A stretch of DNA of 64,000 nt from CP2-2F sp034432555 (GTDB taxonomy: Bacteria > Chloroflexota > Anaerolineae > Aggregatilineales > UBA2796). The notes beneath the pieces are model-generated. The model did no database searches. It saw nothing but the letters and a program-made list of their open reading frames with translations, and was not told where the DNA came from. The stretch's first letter is position 1. Each line of letters starts with the position of its first letter. The stretch covers positions 72,468 to 136,467 of the forward strand of contig DAOUBW010000037.1 in NCBI GenBank assembly GCA_034432555.1. The letters are read 5' to 3'. Positions 53,840 to 62,582 of this stretch are shown piece after piece. Made by a program: the position numbers and the translations under genes.

Positions 53840-54931
53840 CTACTCTACACGAAAGACGCTGCGTGCGGCAACCGTGTTACCCTCGCCAATGTAAAGGCGG
53901 ATTTCATACTCACCAACGGGAAAGCCTTCTGCTTGCCCAAAGAAAAAAGTTGCCCGCCCTTCAGCGCGTAAGCCCCACAAATAGCTTGCCTGCTGCACCA
54001 CGGCGCCGTTATAGAGCAGTTCACGCCGCCACAACACGCCGCTTTGCAGGCTCACGTAGCTCACTGTGAAATAAAGGCGCGTGAAGGGTGGCGCAAGGCG
54101 TTGGGCAGCGTCGGCAATGGCGCTGCCATCAGCCGTTAGGCGCGTGCCAACCGCCGTGATCGCTAAACGTGCCTCAGCAGCAGGCGTCACGCTCGATTCA
54201 AGGGTAGGTGCGCTCAGCAGCGCCAACGGCACTAAAGTTGGGCTTGGCGTGGCGGTTGGTGTTGGCGTCTCGGTCTCGGTAGGCGTTGCGGTTGGGCTAA
54301 GGGTGAGCGTTGGGCTTGGCGTTGCCGTGAAGCTAGGTGTTAGCGTTGGTGTAAAAGTGCGCGTTAGGGTTGGCGTTGGTGTAAAGGTCGGCGTGCGCGT
54401 GGATGTTAGGGATGGGGTAGGCGTTGGCGTGCGGGTTGGCGTCAGGGTTGCCGTCGGTGTGGACGTAGGGCTAGGGATCGGCGTCTCGGTGACGGGAAAG
54501 GCGATTTGAGTCCGCGTTAGATCGGGCGTCTCGGTGATGCTGGTAAAGGGCGCAGGCTCTGTCGTCGGGATGGGCAGTGTGGCGATCAGGGTCAGGGTTG
54601 GCTGCAACGTTTCGGTGGAGGTCACGCTTGGTTCAAGGGTTGGTGTGGCGCTTGGCAAGTCTAGCACGGCGGTTGGCACACCGGACGGGAAGGCAAGCCA
54701 TGTGGCAAGCGCGGTCGTGATCCACAGCATGGCGCCGGCAAAGGTCATCACCACTGCCCAAATGAAGAAACGGAAGCCTGCCTGCCCAGCAGCGCGCCGC
54801 TGCCGCCAATAGGCGTTGCGACGGCTGCGGCGGAACATCACGACCGAGACAGCCAACATCAGCAGCCCAAGCCCAAGCAGGACTGCTACAAGAATGGGTG
54901 CGATGGCTTGTAAGCGTTCGATGGTCGTCAC
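53840..54931 (-). CDS. Membrane-anchored protein with TP-rich stalk, function unknown
   Basis: A 363-residue protein. Two membrane spans lie near the N-terminus (ILVAVLLGLGLLMLAVSVVMF and FFIWAVVMTFAGAMLWITTAL), followed by about 150 residues of TPTPT-rich linker and a C-terminal beta domain of about 110 residues with LYFTVSYVSLQSGVLWRREL. It looks like a surface domain held away from the membrane by a stalk, like the FHA protein at 18077. The start is a GTG at 54931 behind AAAAGGA; the longer frame begins in another gene's leader. No family recognised. Confidence 0.65.
   Translation of the reverse strand: MTTIERLQAIAPILVAVLLGLGLLMLAVSVVMFRRSRRNAYWRQRRAAGQAGFRFFIWAVVMTFAGAMLWITTALATWLAFPSGVPTAVLDLPSATPTLEPSVTSTETLQPTLTLIATLPIPTTEPAPFTSITETPDLTRTQIAFPVTETPIPSPTSTPTATLTPTRTPTPTPSLTSTRTPTFTPTPTLTRTFTPTLTPSFTATPSPTLTLSPTATPTETETPTPTATPSPTLVPLALLSAPTLESSVTPAAEARLAITAVGTRLTADGSAIADAAQRLAPPFTRLYFTVSYVSLQSGVLWRRELLYNGAVVQQASYLWGLRAEGRATFFFGQAEGFPVGEYEIRLYIGEGNTVAARSVFRVE
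54230..54640 (-). repeat. Coding TP-rich repeat
   Basis: About 400 bases of imperfect triplet repeats on the minus strand coding TPTPT-like units. The + strand shows a shadow frame rich in Val-Gly. Confidence 0.75.
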
Positions 54932-55055
54932 GCCGCGTCCTTTTCTTCGTATGCCGCGCTCAGATTGTACCACAAGGCGCGCTTTGCACAGCCCTGCCTT
55001 TCTGAACCTGCCCAAAACGACGCACAAGCCTGCCAGCCCTGTTTCGCCAAGGCTA

Positions 55056-55064
55056 TGCTATAAT
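55056..55064 (+). promoter_or_regulatory. Extended -10 element of the SfiI-like island
   Basis: TGCTATAAT (TGn extended -10) lies 67 bases before the GTG start of the nuclease remnant. It is identical to the element at 49555. Confidence 0.45.
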
Positions 55065-55130
55065 AAAGCGCTGTTCGGCTTGAAATAATCGGTGTTTGGC
55101 GGTTTTGGTTCGATGGGTTGAGAAGGTACC

Positions 55131-55501
55131 GTGAGCCTCATTGAGTCTATATCACAACTGAATGCTCAATCTATCGAGGCAATTGAAAAACTCACCTTGC
55201 GTTGGGTCTTTCAAGCTATCGTGGATTTCGGCTTTGAAGCATACACTGTTTTCCAACAATCGCCTGACGATGTAAAAGACATCGCTGAAGACATTACCCG
55301 CGAGGTGCTTGACTGCAAGCACTTTATAATCCCAACCCACAAGATACATTTGGGCTGGCAGGGCGCAACGCACCTTCGTTGGGCGAAGAGTTTCGCGTGC
55401 GCGTTAGTTTTGCACGCTTGAAAGAAAAGGCGGCTTGGCGAGTTCAGCCAGTTGGCTATCTGCGCGATCAACAGCAGGTTTATGGCACTTGGAGTGAGTA
55501 A
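55131..55501 (+). pseudogene. SfiI-like restriction endonuclease with internal deletion
   Basis: Two pieces of one SfiI-family nuclease are fused. The first 61 codons (GTG 55131, behind GAGAAGG) resemble the SfiI N-terminus: TLRWVFQAIVDFG, and AEDITRE. Directly after codon 61 the homologous C-terminal part continues in another frame: YNPNPQDTFGLAGRN, EEFRVRVSFARLKEKAAWR. It runs to TAA at 55499-55501. By memory of the SfiI sequence (269 residues) about 135 middle residues, holding the catalytic DAK motif, are missing at about 55312. The remnant cannot cleave DNA. A methylase follows at once. The region looks AT-richer than its neighbours. Confidence 0.72.
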
Positions 55502-55539
55502 GCGATGCATTTACCATTGAGGGAGATAATCGGAGCATC

Positions 55540-56523
55540 TTGCCGAGCCTGCCTGAAAACGCCATCGCCTGTAGCATTTGGTCACCACCTTATCACGTGG
55601 GCAAATCTTACGAGGTGGATATGCGTTATGCGGATTGGCAAGCATTGCTGCGGGCAGTCATTCAAGAACATGGGCGCATCTTGCAGCCGGGCGGCTTTAT
55701 GATTATCAATATTGCTGATATTCTTGCTTTCAAAGACGCATCTATGCCGCGCATTATGGCAGAGAACAAAAGCAACAAGCGCAGCCCCGTCACCCGTGAG
55801 CAAATTCTAGCGGCTATGGCGCAGCACCCGACTTACAGCCGCCAGAAAATTGCCAAGCTGCTTGGTTGCAGCGAACAAACAGTGGATCGGCGGTTGAAAG
55901 GCAATAATATTCACGGTGGCAAATACAGCCCTCAAACACGGGTGCATTTAGTAGGCGGTATGCTGGAAGCAATGGCGCTTGAAGCCTCACTCTACCTTTA
56001 TGATCGGCGCATCTGGGTTAAAGACGCCGCGTGGGAAAATTCGCAGTGGCACGCCAACTCTTACCGCGCCGTAGATGAATTTGAATATCTCTACATCTTC
56101 TGGAAGCCCGGCATCACCACTGTGGATAGAACCCGTTTAACCAAAGAAGAATGGGTAGACTGGGGATCGCGTGCGGTTTGGTATATTCCATCGGTTCGCG
56201 CCAATGATGATCATGCGGCGAAGTTTCCGCTTGAGTTACCGCGCCGTCTGATGCGCCTCTTTACCAAACCCGCGGATGTTGTGTTGGATTGTTTTATTGG
56301 CAGTGGCACAACCGCCGTTGCCGCCATCGAAGAAAATAGACACTACATCGGCATTGAACTTGAGCCGCGTTATGTGCAGCTTGCCAAAGCTGCTTGTAAA
56401 CAGGCGAAACAAGCCCTCACTCAAAAACAGCTTACCTTTGATCTCGCTGAGGAACACAAGCCGAAACAAAAACGCAACACACCCAAAAACACTACCACAC
56501 AACGACCTAACAAACTAAGTTAA
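55540..56523 (+). CDS. SfiI-type N4-cytosine DNA methyltransferase, 5' end damaged
   Basis: A beta-class DNA methylase of about 327 residues. The catalytic SPPYHVGKS lies at the N-terminus and DCFIGSGTTAVAA near residue 257. A winged HTH-like insertion (REQILAAMAQHPTYSRQKIAKLLG) sits in the middle, as in M.SfiI-like proteins. The expected N-terminal EGDNRSILPSLPEN is coded from 55516 but no ATG or GTG lies in frame; ATG 55505 would join if one T were added to ATGCATTTACC. So either a one-base loss removed the start, a TTG at 55540 is used, or the sequence is wrong. It would modify the nuclease's site. Confidence 0.75.
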   Translation: MPSLPENAIACSIWSPPYHVGKSYEVDMRYADWQALLRAVIQEHGRILQPGGFMIINIADILAFKDASMPRIMAENKSNKRSPVTREQILAAMAQHPTYSRQKIAKLLGCSEQTVDRRLKGNNIHGGKYSPQTRVHLVGGMLEAMALEASLYLYDRRIWVKDAAWENSQWHANSYRAVDEFEYLYIFWKPGITTVDRTRLTKEEWVDWGSRAVWYIPSVRANDDHAAKFPLELPRRLMRLFTKPADVVLDCFIGSGTTAVAAIEENRHYIGIELEPRYVQLAKAACKQAKQALTQKQLTFDLAEEHKPKQKRNTPKNTTTQRPNKLS

Positions 56524-56557
56524 TCAGAAATCCACAAGCATGGGTATATAGGGCAAG

Positions 56558-57907
56558 ATGAGCGAAAAAGAAGCGATTTTGGTGATTGGACATCGCAACC
56601 CAGATATGGATGCGATTGCCTCCGCAATGGGCTACGCATGGCTGCTCAACGCGCTGCATAGTGTGCCATATAGCGCAGGGCGCACCGGCGAGGTGAACGC
56701 ACAAACTGCCTTTGCCCTCGCCCGCTTTGGCGCCGAAGCACCGCCCTTAGTGGCGGATGTTTACGGGCGCGTGGGCGACCTTGCCGAACCATTTGAGGCG
56801 CTGCGGCGCGGCGAGACGCTCTTGGCAGCCGTGCAGCGCATCGCCGCCACGCGCCACCCTGTGCCCGTGGTGGATGCCGAGTCTAAGCCGCTCGGCTTGC
56901 TCTCCGGCGAGGCGCTTTTTGCCAGCCTTGCTGCTGCGCTCAGCTCAACCTCTGTCCTAGAATTGGCGCGCAGCCTCGATCAGAAGGTGGAGAGCGTGCT
57001 TGATAGCACCAGCATCACGCTGCGCGCCAACGAGCGCATCCGCGATGTGTTGGGTCAGGTGCTGCGCGCCACCCAAGATGAATTTTTGGTGGTGGATGAA
57101 CAGAATACCTACAGCGGCTTAGTGCGCAAATCAGGCTTGTTAGCGCCGCCACGCCGCAAACTGGTGATCGTGGATCACAATGAGCAGCAGCAAGCCGTGC
57201 CGGGCTTGGAAGATGCCGATCTGCTAGAAGTGCTGGATCATCACCGCTTGGGCAATATGTCCACCGCCATGCCGATCCGCTTCCGCGTCGAACCCGTGGG
57301 CAGTTGTTCGACGTTGGTTGCCGAGACTGCCTTTGAGCATGAGCAGGTTTTCCCGCCTGCCCTTGCCGGCTTGCTGCTGTGTGGCATCCTCTCGGATACG
57401 TTGGTGCTGCGCTCACCAACCACCACCAAGCGCGATGAACGTGCTGCCGTGCGCCTTGTGCAAATGGCAGGGCTTGCCGATGAAAACAACGCGCAACAGG
57501 CAATTGAGGCGTTAGGGCGTGACTTGCTCTCGGCAGGGGCAGGCTTGGGCGAGCGCAGCGCCGAAGATGTGATCAATGCCGACCTGAAATTTTACGATAC
57601 CAACGGCTTGGCGGCAGGCATCGCACAGGTGGAAGTGACCTCCTTTGGCGAACTGACGCCGCGCCTGCCCGATCTGGCGCGTGCCTTGGAACACCTTGCC
57701 GAGACGAACAAACTCGCGCTCGCTATGCTGCTCGTGACGGATGTGGTGCGTGGCAACAGCCGCCTTGTGGTCGCCGGTCAGGCGCGGCTGGCGGCAGCGC
57801 TGCCCTATCCACGCCTTGACGACGGCACGCTTGACGCACGCGGCGTCGTCTCGCGCAAGAAGCAGCTTTTACCGGCTGTTTTGGCAGCGCTTTCACAGGC
57901 GATGTGA
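56558..57907 (+). CDS. DHH-family manganese-dependent inorganic pyrophosphatase with CBS domain
   Basis: A 449-residue protein. The DHH phosphoesterase signature is split as usual: GHRNPDMDAIASAMGYA at the N-terminus, VIVDHNEQQ (about 205) and VLDHHRLG (about 226). A CBS-like regulatory insert lies between (about 75-185) and a DHHA2 domain ends the chain (about 330-445, SRKKQLLP). It hydrolyses pyrophosphate in the cytosol, and the CBS domain suggests control by adenine nucleotides. It overlaps the acetyltransferase gene by four bases. Confidence 0.86.
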   Translation: MSEKEAILVIGHRNPDMDAIASAMGYAWLLNALHSVPYSAGRTGEVNAQTAFALARFGAEAPPLVADVYGRVGDLAEPFEALRRGETLLAAVQRIAATRHPVPVVDAESKPLGLLSGEALFASLAAALSSTSVLELARSLDQKVESVLDSTSITLRANERIRDVLGQVLRATQDEFLVVDEQNTYSGLVRKSGLLAPPRRKLVIVDHNEQQQAVPGLEDADLLEVLDHHRLGNMSTAMPIRFRVEPVGSCSTLVAETAFEHEQVFPPALAGLLLCGILSDTLVLRSPTTTKRDERAAVRLVQMAGLADENNAQQAIEALGRDLLSAGAGLGERSAEDVINADLKFYDTNGLAAGIAQVEVTSFGELTPRLPDLARALEHLAETNKLALAMLLVTDVVRGNSRLVVAGQARLAAALPYPRLDDGTLDARGVVSRKKQLLPAVLAALSQAM

Positions 57908-58404
57908 CGACGTTAGCAGGTGCTGTGATGTTAGCAGGTCTGGTGCTGCGCCCTTGCACGCTACAAGATGCCGACGCGCTACAGCGCGCCTGCCATCCAC
58001 ACACCACACCCGAAAGTGTCTATCAGATGCTGGCGCGCACCACTGCTGCCATGCAGCATGGGCGCGGTGTTGGGCTGGTTGCCTGCCTGGATGACCAGAT
58101 CGTCGGCTTTGGGCAGATCACTTTTTGGGCGCGGGTGGCAGAAATTGCCGATCTGGTCGTGGCAGCGCCACAGCGCGGACGCGGCATCGGCACGGCGCTG
58201 ATCCAGCACTTGATCGCGCTCGGCAGCGCACGGCGCAGCGTGATTGAGATCGGCGCAGCAGGCAGCAATCCGCGTGCGCTGGCGCTCTATCAGCGGCTTG
58301 GCTTTCGCCTTGACCGCACACTTTTGCTAGATGTAGGGCAAGGGCTAGAATCCGTCCATTATCTCAGCCTGCACGTCCTGCAAGACCTTGAGAGTTTGCT
58401 ATGA
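57904..58404 (+). CDS. GNAT family N-acetyltransferase
   Basis: A 166-residue acetyltransferase. The acetyl-CoA pyrophosphate loop is QRGRGIGTAL (near residue 90), and the C-terminal ALYQRLGF is the family's last helix and strand. It uses acetyl-CoA to acetylate an amine, perhaps on a small molecule or peptide; the substrate is unknown. The start is a GTG overlapping the previous stop; ATG 57928 is a possible alternative. The mtaB gene overlaps its stop. Confidence 0.83.
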   Translation: MTTLAGAVMLAGLVLRPCTLQDADALQRACHPHTTPESVYQMLARTTAAMQHGRGVGLVACLDDQIVGFGQITFWARVAEIADLVVAAPQRGRGIGTALIQHLIALGSARRSVIEIGAAGSNPRALALYQRLGFRLDRTLLLDVGQGLESVHYLSLHVLQDLESLL

Positions 58405-59702
58405 AAGTTCACCTGAAAACGTTGGGCTGCCGCCTAAACCAAAGCGAGATGGACAGCCTGGCGCGCCAGTTCGTCCGACGGGGCGACTCACTGACCGAGG
58501 CGCCCGCTGACGCCGATCTGATGGTCGTCAATACGTGCGCCGTGACTCAAGAGGCTGTTCGCAGCAGCCGCCAGAGCATTTACCGCCTGCACCGCGCCAA
58601 CCCAAACGCGCAAATCGCCGTAACGGGCTGCTACGCGCACCTTGCGCCTGAGGCAGTCCGCCAAATGGCGGGCGTGGCGCATGTGGTGGATAACCACGCT
58701 AAAGAGTCGCTGGTCTCTATCGTGACGGGTGAACCGCTGGCAGCCGCCGAAACATTTGACGCTGAGCCATTAGCGCGCCAAGCGCTGATCGGTGCGGGTG
58801 GCAGAACACGCGCCTTCCTCAAAGTGCAGGATGGCTGTGATCGGCACTGCACCTTCTGCATTACGCGGGTGGCGCGTGGCAGGGGCAGAAGCCGCAGCCT
58901 TGCCGAAGTGGTGAGCGAAGCACAAGGTTTGGTGGCAGCAGGTTACCAAGAGCTGGTGCTGACAGGCGTCCATTTGGGCAGCTATGGACACGATCTCGGG
59001 CAGCCTGACGGGCTTGTCCATCTGCTGCGCGCCTTGCTCAGCGATACCGACGTGCCGCGCTTGCGCCTCTCCTCATTAGAGCCGTGGGATTTGCCGCCTG
59101 ATCTATTCCACCTGTGGGAAAATCCGCGTTTGTGCCGCCATTTACACTTGCCGCTGCAAAGCGGCTGCGATGCAACGCTCAAGCGCATGGTGCGCCGTAC
59201 CTCACAAGCGTCTTTTCGCGCCTTGGTGGCTAAGGTGCGCGCCATCATGCCCGATGCTGCCATCGCCACCGATGTGATTGTCGGCTTTCCCGCTGAAACA
59301 GACGCAGAATTTGCCATCAGCCGTGCGTTTATCGAGGAAATGGACTTCGCCGCGCTGCACGTCTTTCGCTACAGCCTGCGCGAAGGGACAGCCGCCGCCC
59401 GAATGCCGCATCCCGTTCCCGATGCTGTGAAGCGTGAGCGCGCCGAACGGCTTATCGCGCTGGGTGAACAGGGTGCGCGCCGTTTTGCCGAACGGCACAT
59501 TGGGCAAACGCGCCCTGTGCTGTGGGAAGCCGTCAGCGCTGCCACGGATGCAGGCTTTGTGAATAATGGCTATACCGATAACTTTTTGCGCGTGCGCTGC
59601 ACCGTGCCGCAGGTGCTGAGTAATACGCTCAGCAGCGCCCATTTAACGGGCTATGAGTCTGAATCGGGCGCCTTGCTTGCTGTGCTGGCTGCAACGGGCT
59701 AA
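58401..59702 (+). CDS. mtaB: tRNA t6A37 methylthiotransferase MtaB
   Basis: A 433-residue radical-SAM enzyme that changes t6A at tRNA position 37 to ms2t6A. The N-terminal UPF0004 domain has the auxiliary cluster cysteines in TLGCRLNQSE, NTCAVT and VTGCYAH. The radical-SAM cluster is CDRHCTFC (about 149) and a TRAM-like RNA-binding tail ends the chain. The start overlaps the GNAT stop by four bases. Methionine, cysteine and iron supply are its main links to the rest of the cell. Confidence 0.92.
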   Translation: MKVHLKTLGCRLNQSEMDSLARQFVRRGDSLTEAPADADLMVVNTCAVTQEAVRSSRQSIYRLHRANPNAQIAVTGCYAHLAPEAVRQMAGVAHVVDNHAKESLVSIVTGEPLAAAETFDAEPLARQALIGAGGRTRAFLKVQDGCDRHCTFCITRVARGRGRSRSLAEVVSEAQGLVAAGYQELVLTGVHLGSYGHDLGQPDGLVHLLRALLSDTDVPRLRLSSLEPWDLPPDLFHLWENPRLCRHLHLPLQSGCDATLKRMVRRTSQASFRALVAKVRAIMPDAAIATDVIVGFPAETDAEFAISRAFIEEMDFAALHVFRYSLREGTAAARMPHPVPDAVKRERAERLIALGEQGARRFAERHIGQTRPVLWEAVSAATDAGFVNNGYTDNFLRVRCTVPQVLSNTLSSAHLTGYESESGALLAVLAATG

Positions 59703-59703
59703 A

Positions 59704-60120
59704 TCACAGCGTTTTTTCGCTGATGATGTAGGTGGCGGTGGCAGCGTTGGTTGCCAGCGGCACATTATGCACATTGCAAATGCGCAGCAGGGATTGAATA
59801 TCGGGATCGTGCGCTTGGGCTGCCAAAGGGTCTACGAAAAAGAAGACGGCGGCAACTTGCCCTGTGGCGACCATGGCGGCAATTTGGGCATCGCCGCCCA
59901 GCGGACCTGATAACATACTCTGGACAGGCACGCCGCACTTTTCATGGATCAGCTTACCGGTGGTGGCAGTCGCAATCAGGTGATAGCGGCTTAGGCGCTC
60001 ACGGTTTTGCAGGGCAAAAGCGATCATATCGGCTTTTTTGCCGTCATGGGCAATCAGGGCGATGGTCTGTTCGGGCAAGGCGCGCCTCACTATTGGGTAG
60101 CTGATGACTATGGCGCACAC
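59704..60120 (-). CDS. mgsA: Methylglyoxal synthase MgsA
   Basis: A 138-residue enzyme that turns dihydroxyacetone phosphate into methylglyoxal and phosphate, a glycolysis bypass when phosphate is short. It has IALIAHDGKKADM near the start, ATATTGKLI, and SGPLGGDAQIAAM with the catalytic Asp. The start is a GTG at 60120; a TTG at 60078 would give a shorter N-terminus nearer the family norm, so this start is uncertain. It is convergent with mtaB, ends one base apart. Confidence 0.9.
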   Translation of the reverse strand: MCAIVISYPIVRRALPEQTIALIAHDGKKADMIAFALQNRERLSRYHLIATATTGKLIHEKCGVPVQSMLSGPLGGDAQIAAMVATGQVAAVFFFVDPLAAQAHDPDIQSLLRICNVHNVPLATNAATATYIISEKTL

Positions 60121-60148
60121 TGCTAGGTTGCGGTGTGCGCCATGCGCG

Positions 60149-62491
60149 TTAGAGTTCTTTCAGAGCGTTTAGGTATGTATCAAGGGCAGCTTGCAAATCG
60201 CCCAGCCGCATGTGCGTATCGCCAAGCAGGCGGCGCACCTTTGGCTCTTTGGGATGCTGTTCGGCAAGCTGGCGCAGATCGGCGCGCACGTCCTCAAGGT
60301 TCTCCATGCTATCCACCAACGCCTGATAGCTCTCTAGAGCGGACAGCACTTGCCCAGCGGCAACCTGCTGGCGCGCCTGACCTAAGCTGGCAGCCACTGC
60401 TGCCGAACGCATCGGCGCGGTCGCAGGGGCAGGCGGTGTTGGTGGCGGCGCAGGTGGCACATAAGCAGGCGCGGGCGTCGGTGGCGGCTCAGGGGCGCGG
60501 GCTGCCTGCTCTGCCTCAAAACGCTCCACCACGGCTGGATCAAGGCTGCCGGTGGGTGCTAACCATTCAGGGCGTTCGGCAGCGGGCGGCGCTTCTTCTT
60601 CGGGCATCCCTTCGGTCAGGGCATCCAGCCAGTCTATGCCTGTGCCAACGGTGGCGGGCAAGGCAGGTTCAGGGGCAACAGGCGTCTCTGGCTCAGGCTG
60701 CATCATCTGCAACCAATCGGGCATATCACTTTCGCCAAGCGGCGCAAAGGTGAATTCGGGCTCAGGCTCGGCAGGCGATGGCGTCTGTGCAGTCGGTTCA
60801 GGCTGCGGCGCGCTCTCGGCACGTTGAAGTGCCTCTAGATACCACAATGGGATAGTCTCGTCACCAGCGCGGCGGCGGTCGTATTCCTCGTTGAAATATT
60901 CCGCCAAATCGTCCACTTCTTCGGGCGAGGTTGGCTTGATCATACGCTCGATCTCTTGCGGGTCCAGCTCGATTGCCATCTCCGGAATAGCTTCCAGCGC
61001 GGGTGTTTCCTCTGGCAAGAAATCCTCACCGAGATCGAGATCAAGCGCCTCAGGTTCAGCCGATTCAAGCAGCCAGGTTGGCAGATCAGCGGGTGGCGTT
61101 GGCAGTTTGATGTCAGGATCAAGCGCGCCGCGTGCCGCGGGCAAGGTTGGGTCTACAATTGCCTCGCTCAACCAATCGGGCAGTGAGCTGCTCGGCTCAG
61201 CCGGCGAGTCGTCAGTGGGCAATGGCAACTCATCTTCTTCGGCGCGCACCTGCATCAGGCTGCCAAGCTGCGAGGTCAGCCATGCCTGCACCTCTTGCGG
61301 ATCATTGGAGAGTCCGCCTGCCTCAATGGGCGATATGCCTTCTGGTGCGCTTGGCGGCGCGCTGGCAGCCTCCGCTTCAGAGGAGAGCGAATCAAGCCAT
61401 GAGAGGGCTGCATCGGGCGTCATGCTCTCCAGCGAAAACTGATCGCTAGTAGCGGCGAAATCATCAACGCTGTCGTAGGGCGTTGGATCACCAAAGCTGG
61501 CAAGCCACGCCATTGGATCGCTCTCGTCGCTGAGTGGCGCGCTTGGGGCAGCCTCACCACGCATGGTTGGCAGTTCTTCCAACGGCGCACCTTGTTTGGC
61601 GGCAAGGCTTTCCAGCCATGCCATCGGATCAGTGCCGCCAAGGGCGTCCTCCAGCGTGCTTTCAGGCTGGGCGGCAGCGGGCGGCGGTTGCTCAAGGGCG
61701 CGGGCGCTTGGGCTGAGTGTGCCTGCACTGAACGGGTCAAAATCGGTGTAGCCGGGCGCCGTGCTTTGGGCATCCGACGCGGGCATTGGCACATCCAGAT
61801 CGGCGGCAGTGGTCAGTTCGTCCACATTGGCGCCCTGCCGACGGGCAAGGCTTTCCAACCACGCCATCGGGTCAGCGCCGCCCAGTGGATCGTCAAAGGC
61901 GATCTCTGGCGTAGGCTCAGGGGGTGGTGGCACAGAGGGTGTGGGCTTTGGTTGGGGTGGCGTTGGCGGTGTTGGCGTCGGTTCAGGCGGTTTAATGCCC
62001 GTCTCAGTCGGCTGCTGATCGTCTTTCTTCTTCGGCGCGGAGTCGTAGCCGGGCGTGTAACCGGGTTCATCCAAGACGGTATCCGCCGCGGGCATTGGCA
62101 CATCCAGATCAGCAGCCGTCGTCAGTTCATCTGGGTTAGCACCCTGCCGACGGGCAAGGCTTTCCAGCCACGCCATTGGATCCATGCCACCCAGCGGATC
62201 AGAAGGATCAACGGCAGCAGCGGCAGGTGGTGGTGCAGGTTCAGGGGCAGGCGGCGGCTGAGCTGCCGCGGCAGGTTTCGCTGCCGATTCATAGCCCGGC
62301 GTGTAACCCGGCGCATCAACTCTGGTATCTGCCGACGGCATCGGCACATCCAGATCGGCAGCCGTCGTCAGTTCATCGGGGTTGGCACCTTGCCGACGGG
62401 CGAGGCTTTCTAGCCACGCCATCGGATCCATGCCGCCGAGTGGATCATCTTCAGGCTTATTTGTGCCATCGCCATTGGGTGGAGGTGTCAT
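60149..62491 (-). CDS. Acidic disordered W-L motif protein with C-terminal TPR
   Basis: A 780-residue, Pro/Glu/Asp-rich protein. Nearly all tryptophans (13) occur in short motifs of the type acid/Pro-x-WL, such as DPMAWLESL, LPDWLSEA and GIDWLDAL. Three near-identical units of about 50 residues plus a degenerate fourth lie in the first 310 residues. Only the last 90 residues look folded: a TPR-like segment (ALESYQALVD, LGDTHMRLGDLQAALDTYLNAL). No signal peptide or catalytic motif. It resembles a cytoplasmic scaffold with many identical binding motifs; role unknown. It shares the motif with the gene upstream (62583). The ATG follows AGAGG. Confidence 0.7.
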   Translation of the reverse strand: MTPPPNGDGTNKPEDDPLGGMDPMAWLESLARRQGANPDELTTAADLDVPMPSADTRVDAPGYTPGYESAAKPAAAAQPPPAPEPAPPPAAAAVDPSDPLGGMDPMAWLESLARRQGANPDELTTAADLDVPMPAADTVLDEPGYTPGYDSAPKKKDDQQPTETGIKPPEPTPTPPTPPQPKPTPSVPPPPEPTPEIAFDDPLGGADPMAWLESLARRQGANVDELTTAADLDVPMPASDAQSTAPGYTDFDPFSAGTLSPSARALEQPPPAAAQPESTLEDALGGTDPMAWLESLAAKQGAPLEELPTMRGEAAPSAPLSDESDPMAWLASFGDPTPYDSVDDFAATSDQFSLESMTPDAALSWLDSLSSEAEAASAPPSAPEGISPIEAGGLSNDPQEVQAWLTSQLGSLMQVRAEEDELPLPTDDSPAEPSSSLPDWLSEAIVDPTLPAARGALDPDIKLPTPPADLPTWLLESAEPEALDLDLGEDFLPEETPALEAIPEMAIELDPQEIERMIKPTSPEEVDDLAEYFNEEYDRRRAGDETIPLWYLEALQRAESAPQPEPTAQTPSPAEPEPEFTFAPLGESDMPDWLQMMQPEPETPVAPEPALPATVGTGIDWLDALTEGMPEEEAPPAAERPEWLAPTGSLDPAVVERFEAEQAARAPEPPPTPAPAYVPPAPPPTPPAPATAPMRSAAVAASLGQARQQVAAGQVLSALESYQALVDSMENLEDVRADLRQLAEQHPKEPKVRRLLGDTHMRLGDLQAALDTYLNALKEL
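61568..62446 (-). repeat. Four-copy coding repeat (about 52 residues)
   Basis: Copies at about 62446-62291, 62200-62045, 61891-61745 and a degenerate one at 61648-61568. Each starts DPLGG-DPMAWLESLA and contains TTAADLDVPMP; the first two are nearly identical in protein. The variable Pro-rich linkers between them suggest duplication by slippage. Confidence 0.85.
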
Positions 62492-62582
62492 GCCTTGTGC
62501 CTCTCGATTTGCGCGCAGAAAGAGTCACGCTCACAGGTACAGATAATTACAAAATGACTAGTGTCTATTAGCATAGCGCCGA

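Noticed and set aside
53831..53850. GTGTAG...CTACAC hairpin as terminator
   Set aside because: The six-base stem is weak and overlaps the coding end of the minus-strand gene.
55090..55130. tRNA-like GGTTCGA sequence before the SfiI-like remnant
   Set aside because: No cloverleaf arms or anticodon stem can be drawn around it.
55131..55421. The 96-residue open frame as an intact small gene
   Set aside because: Only its first 61 codons resemble a nuclease; the rest is an out-of-frame reading of the true C-terminal segment.
61592..62413. Plus-strand frame of 273 residues opposite the W-L repeat protein
   Set aside because: It mirrors the repeat, carries no known motif and has no operon context.
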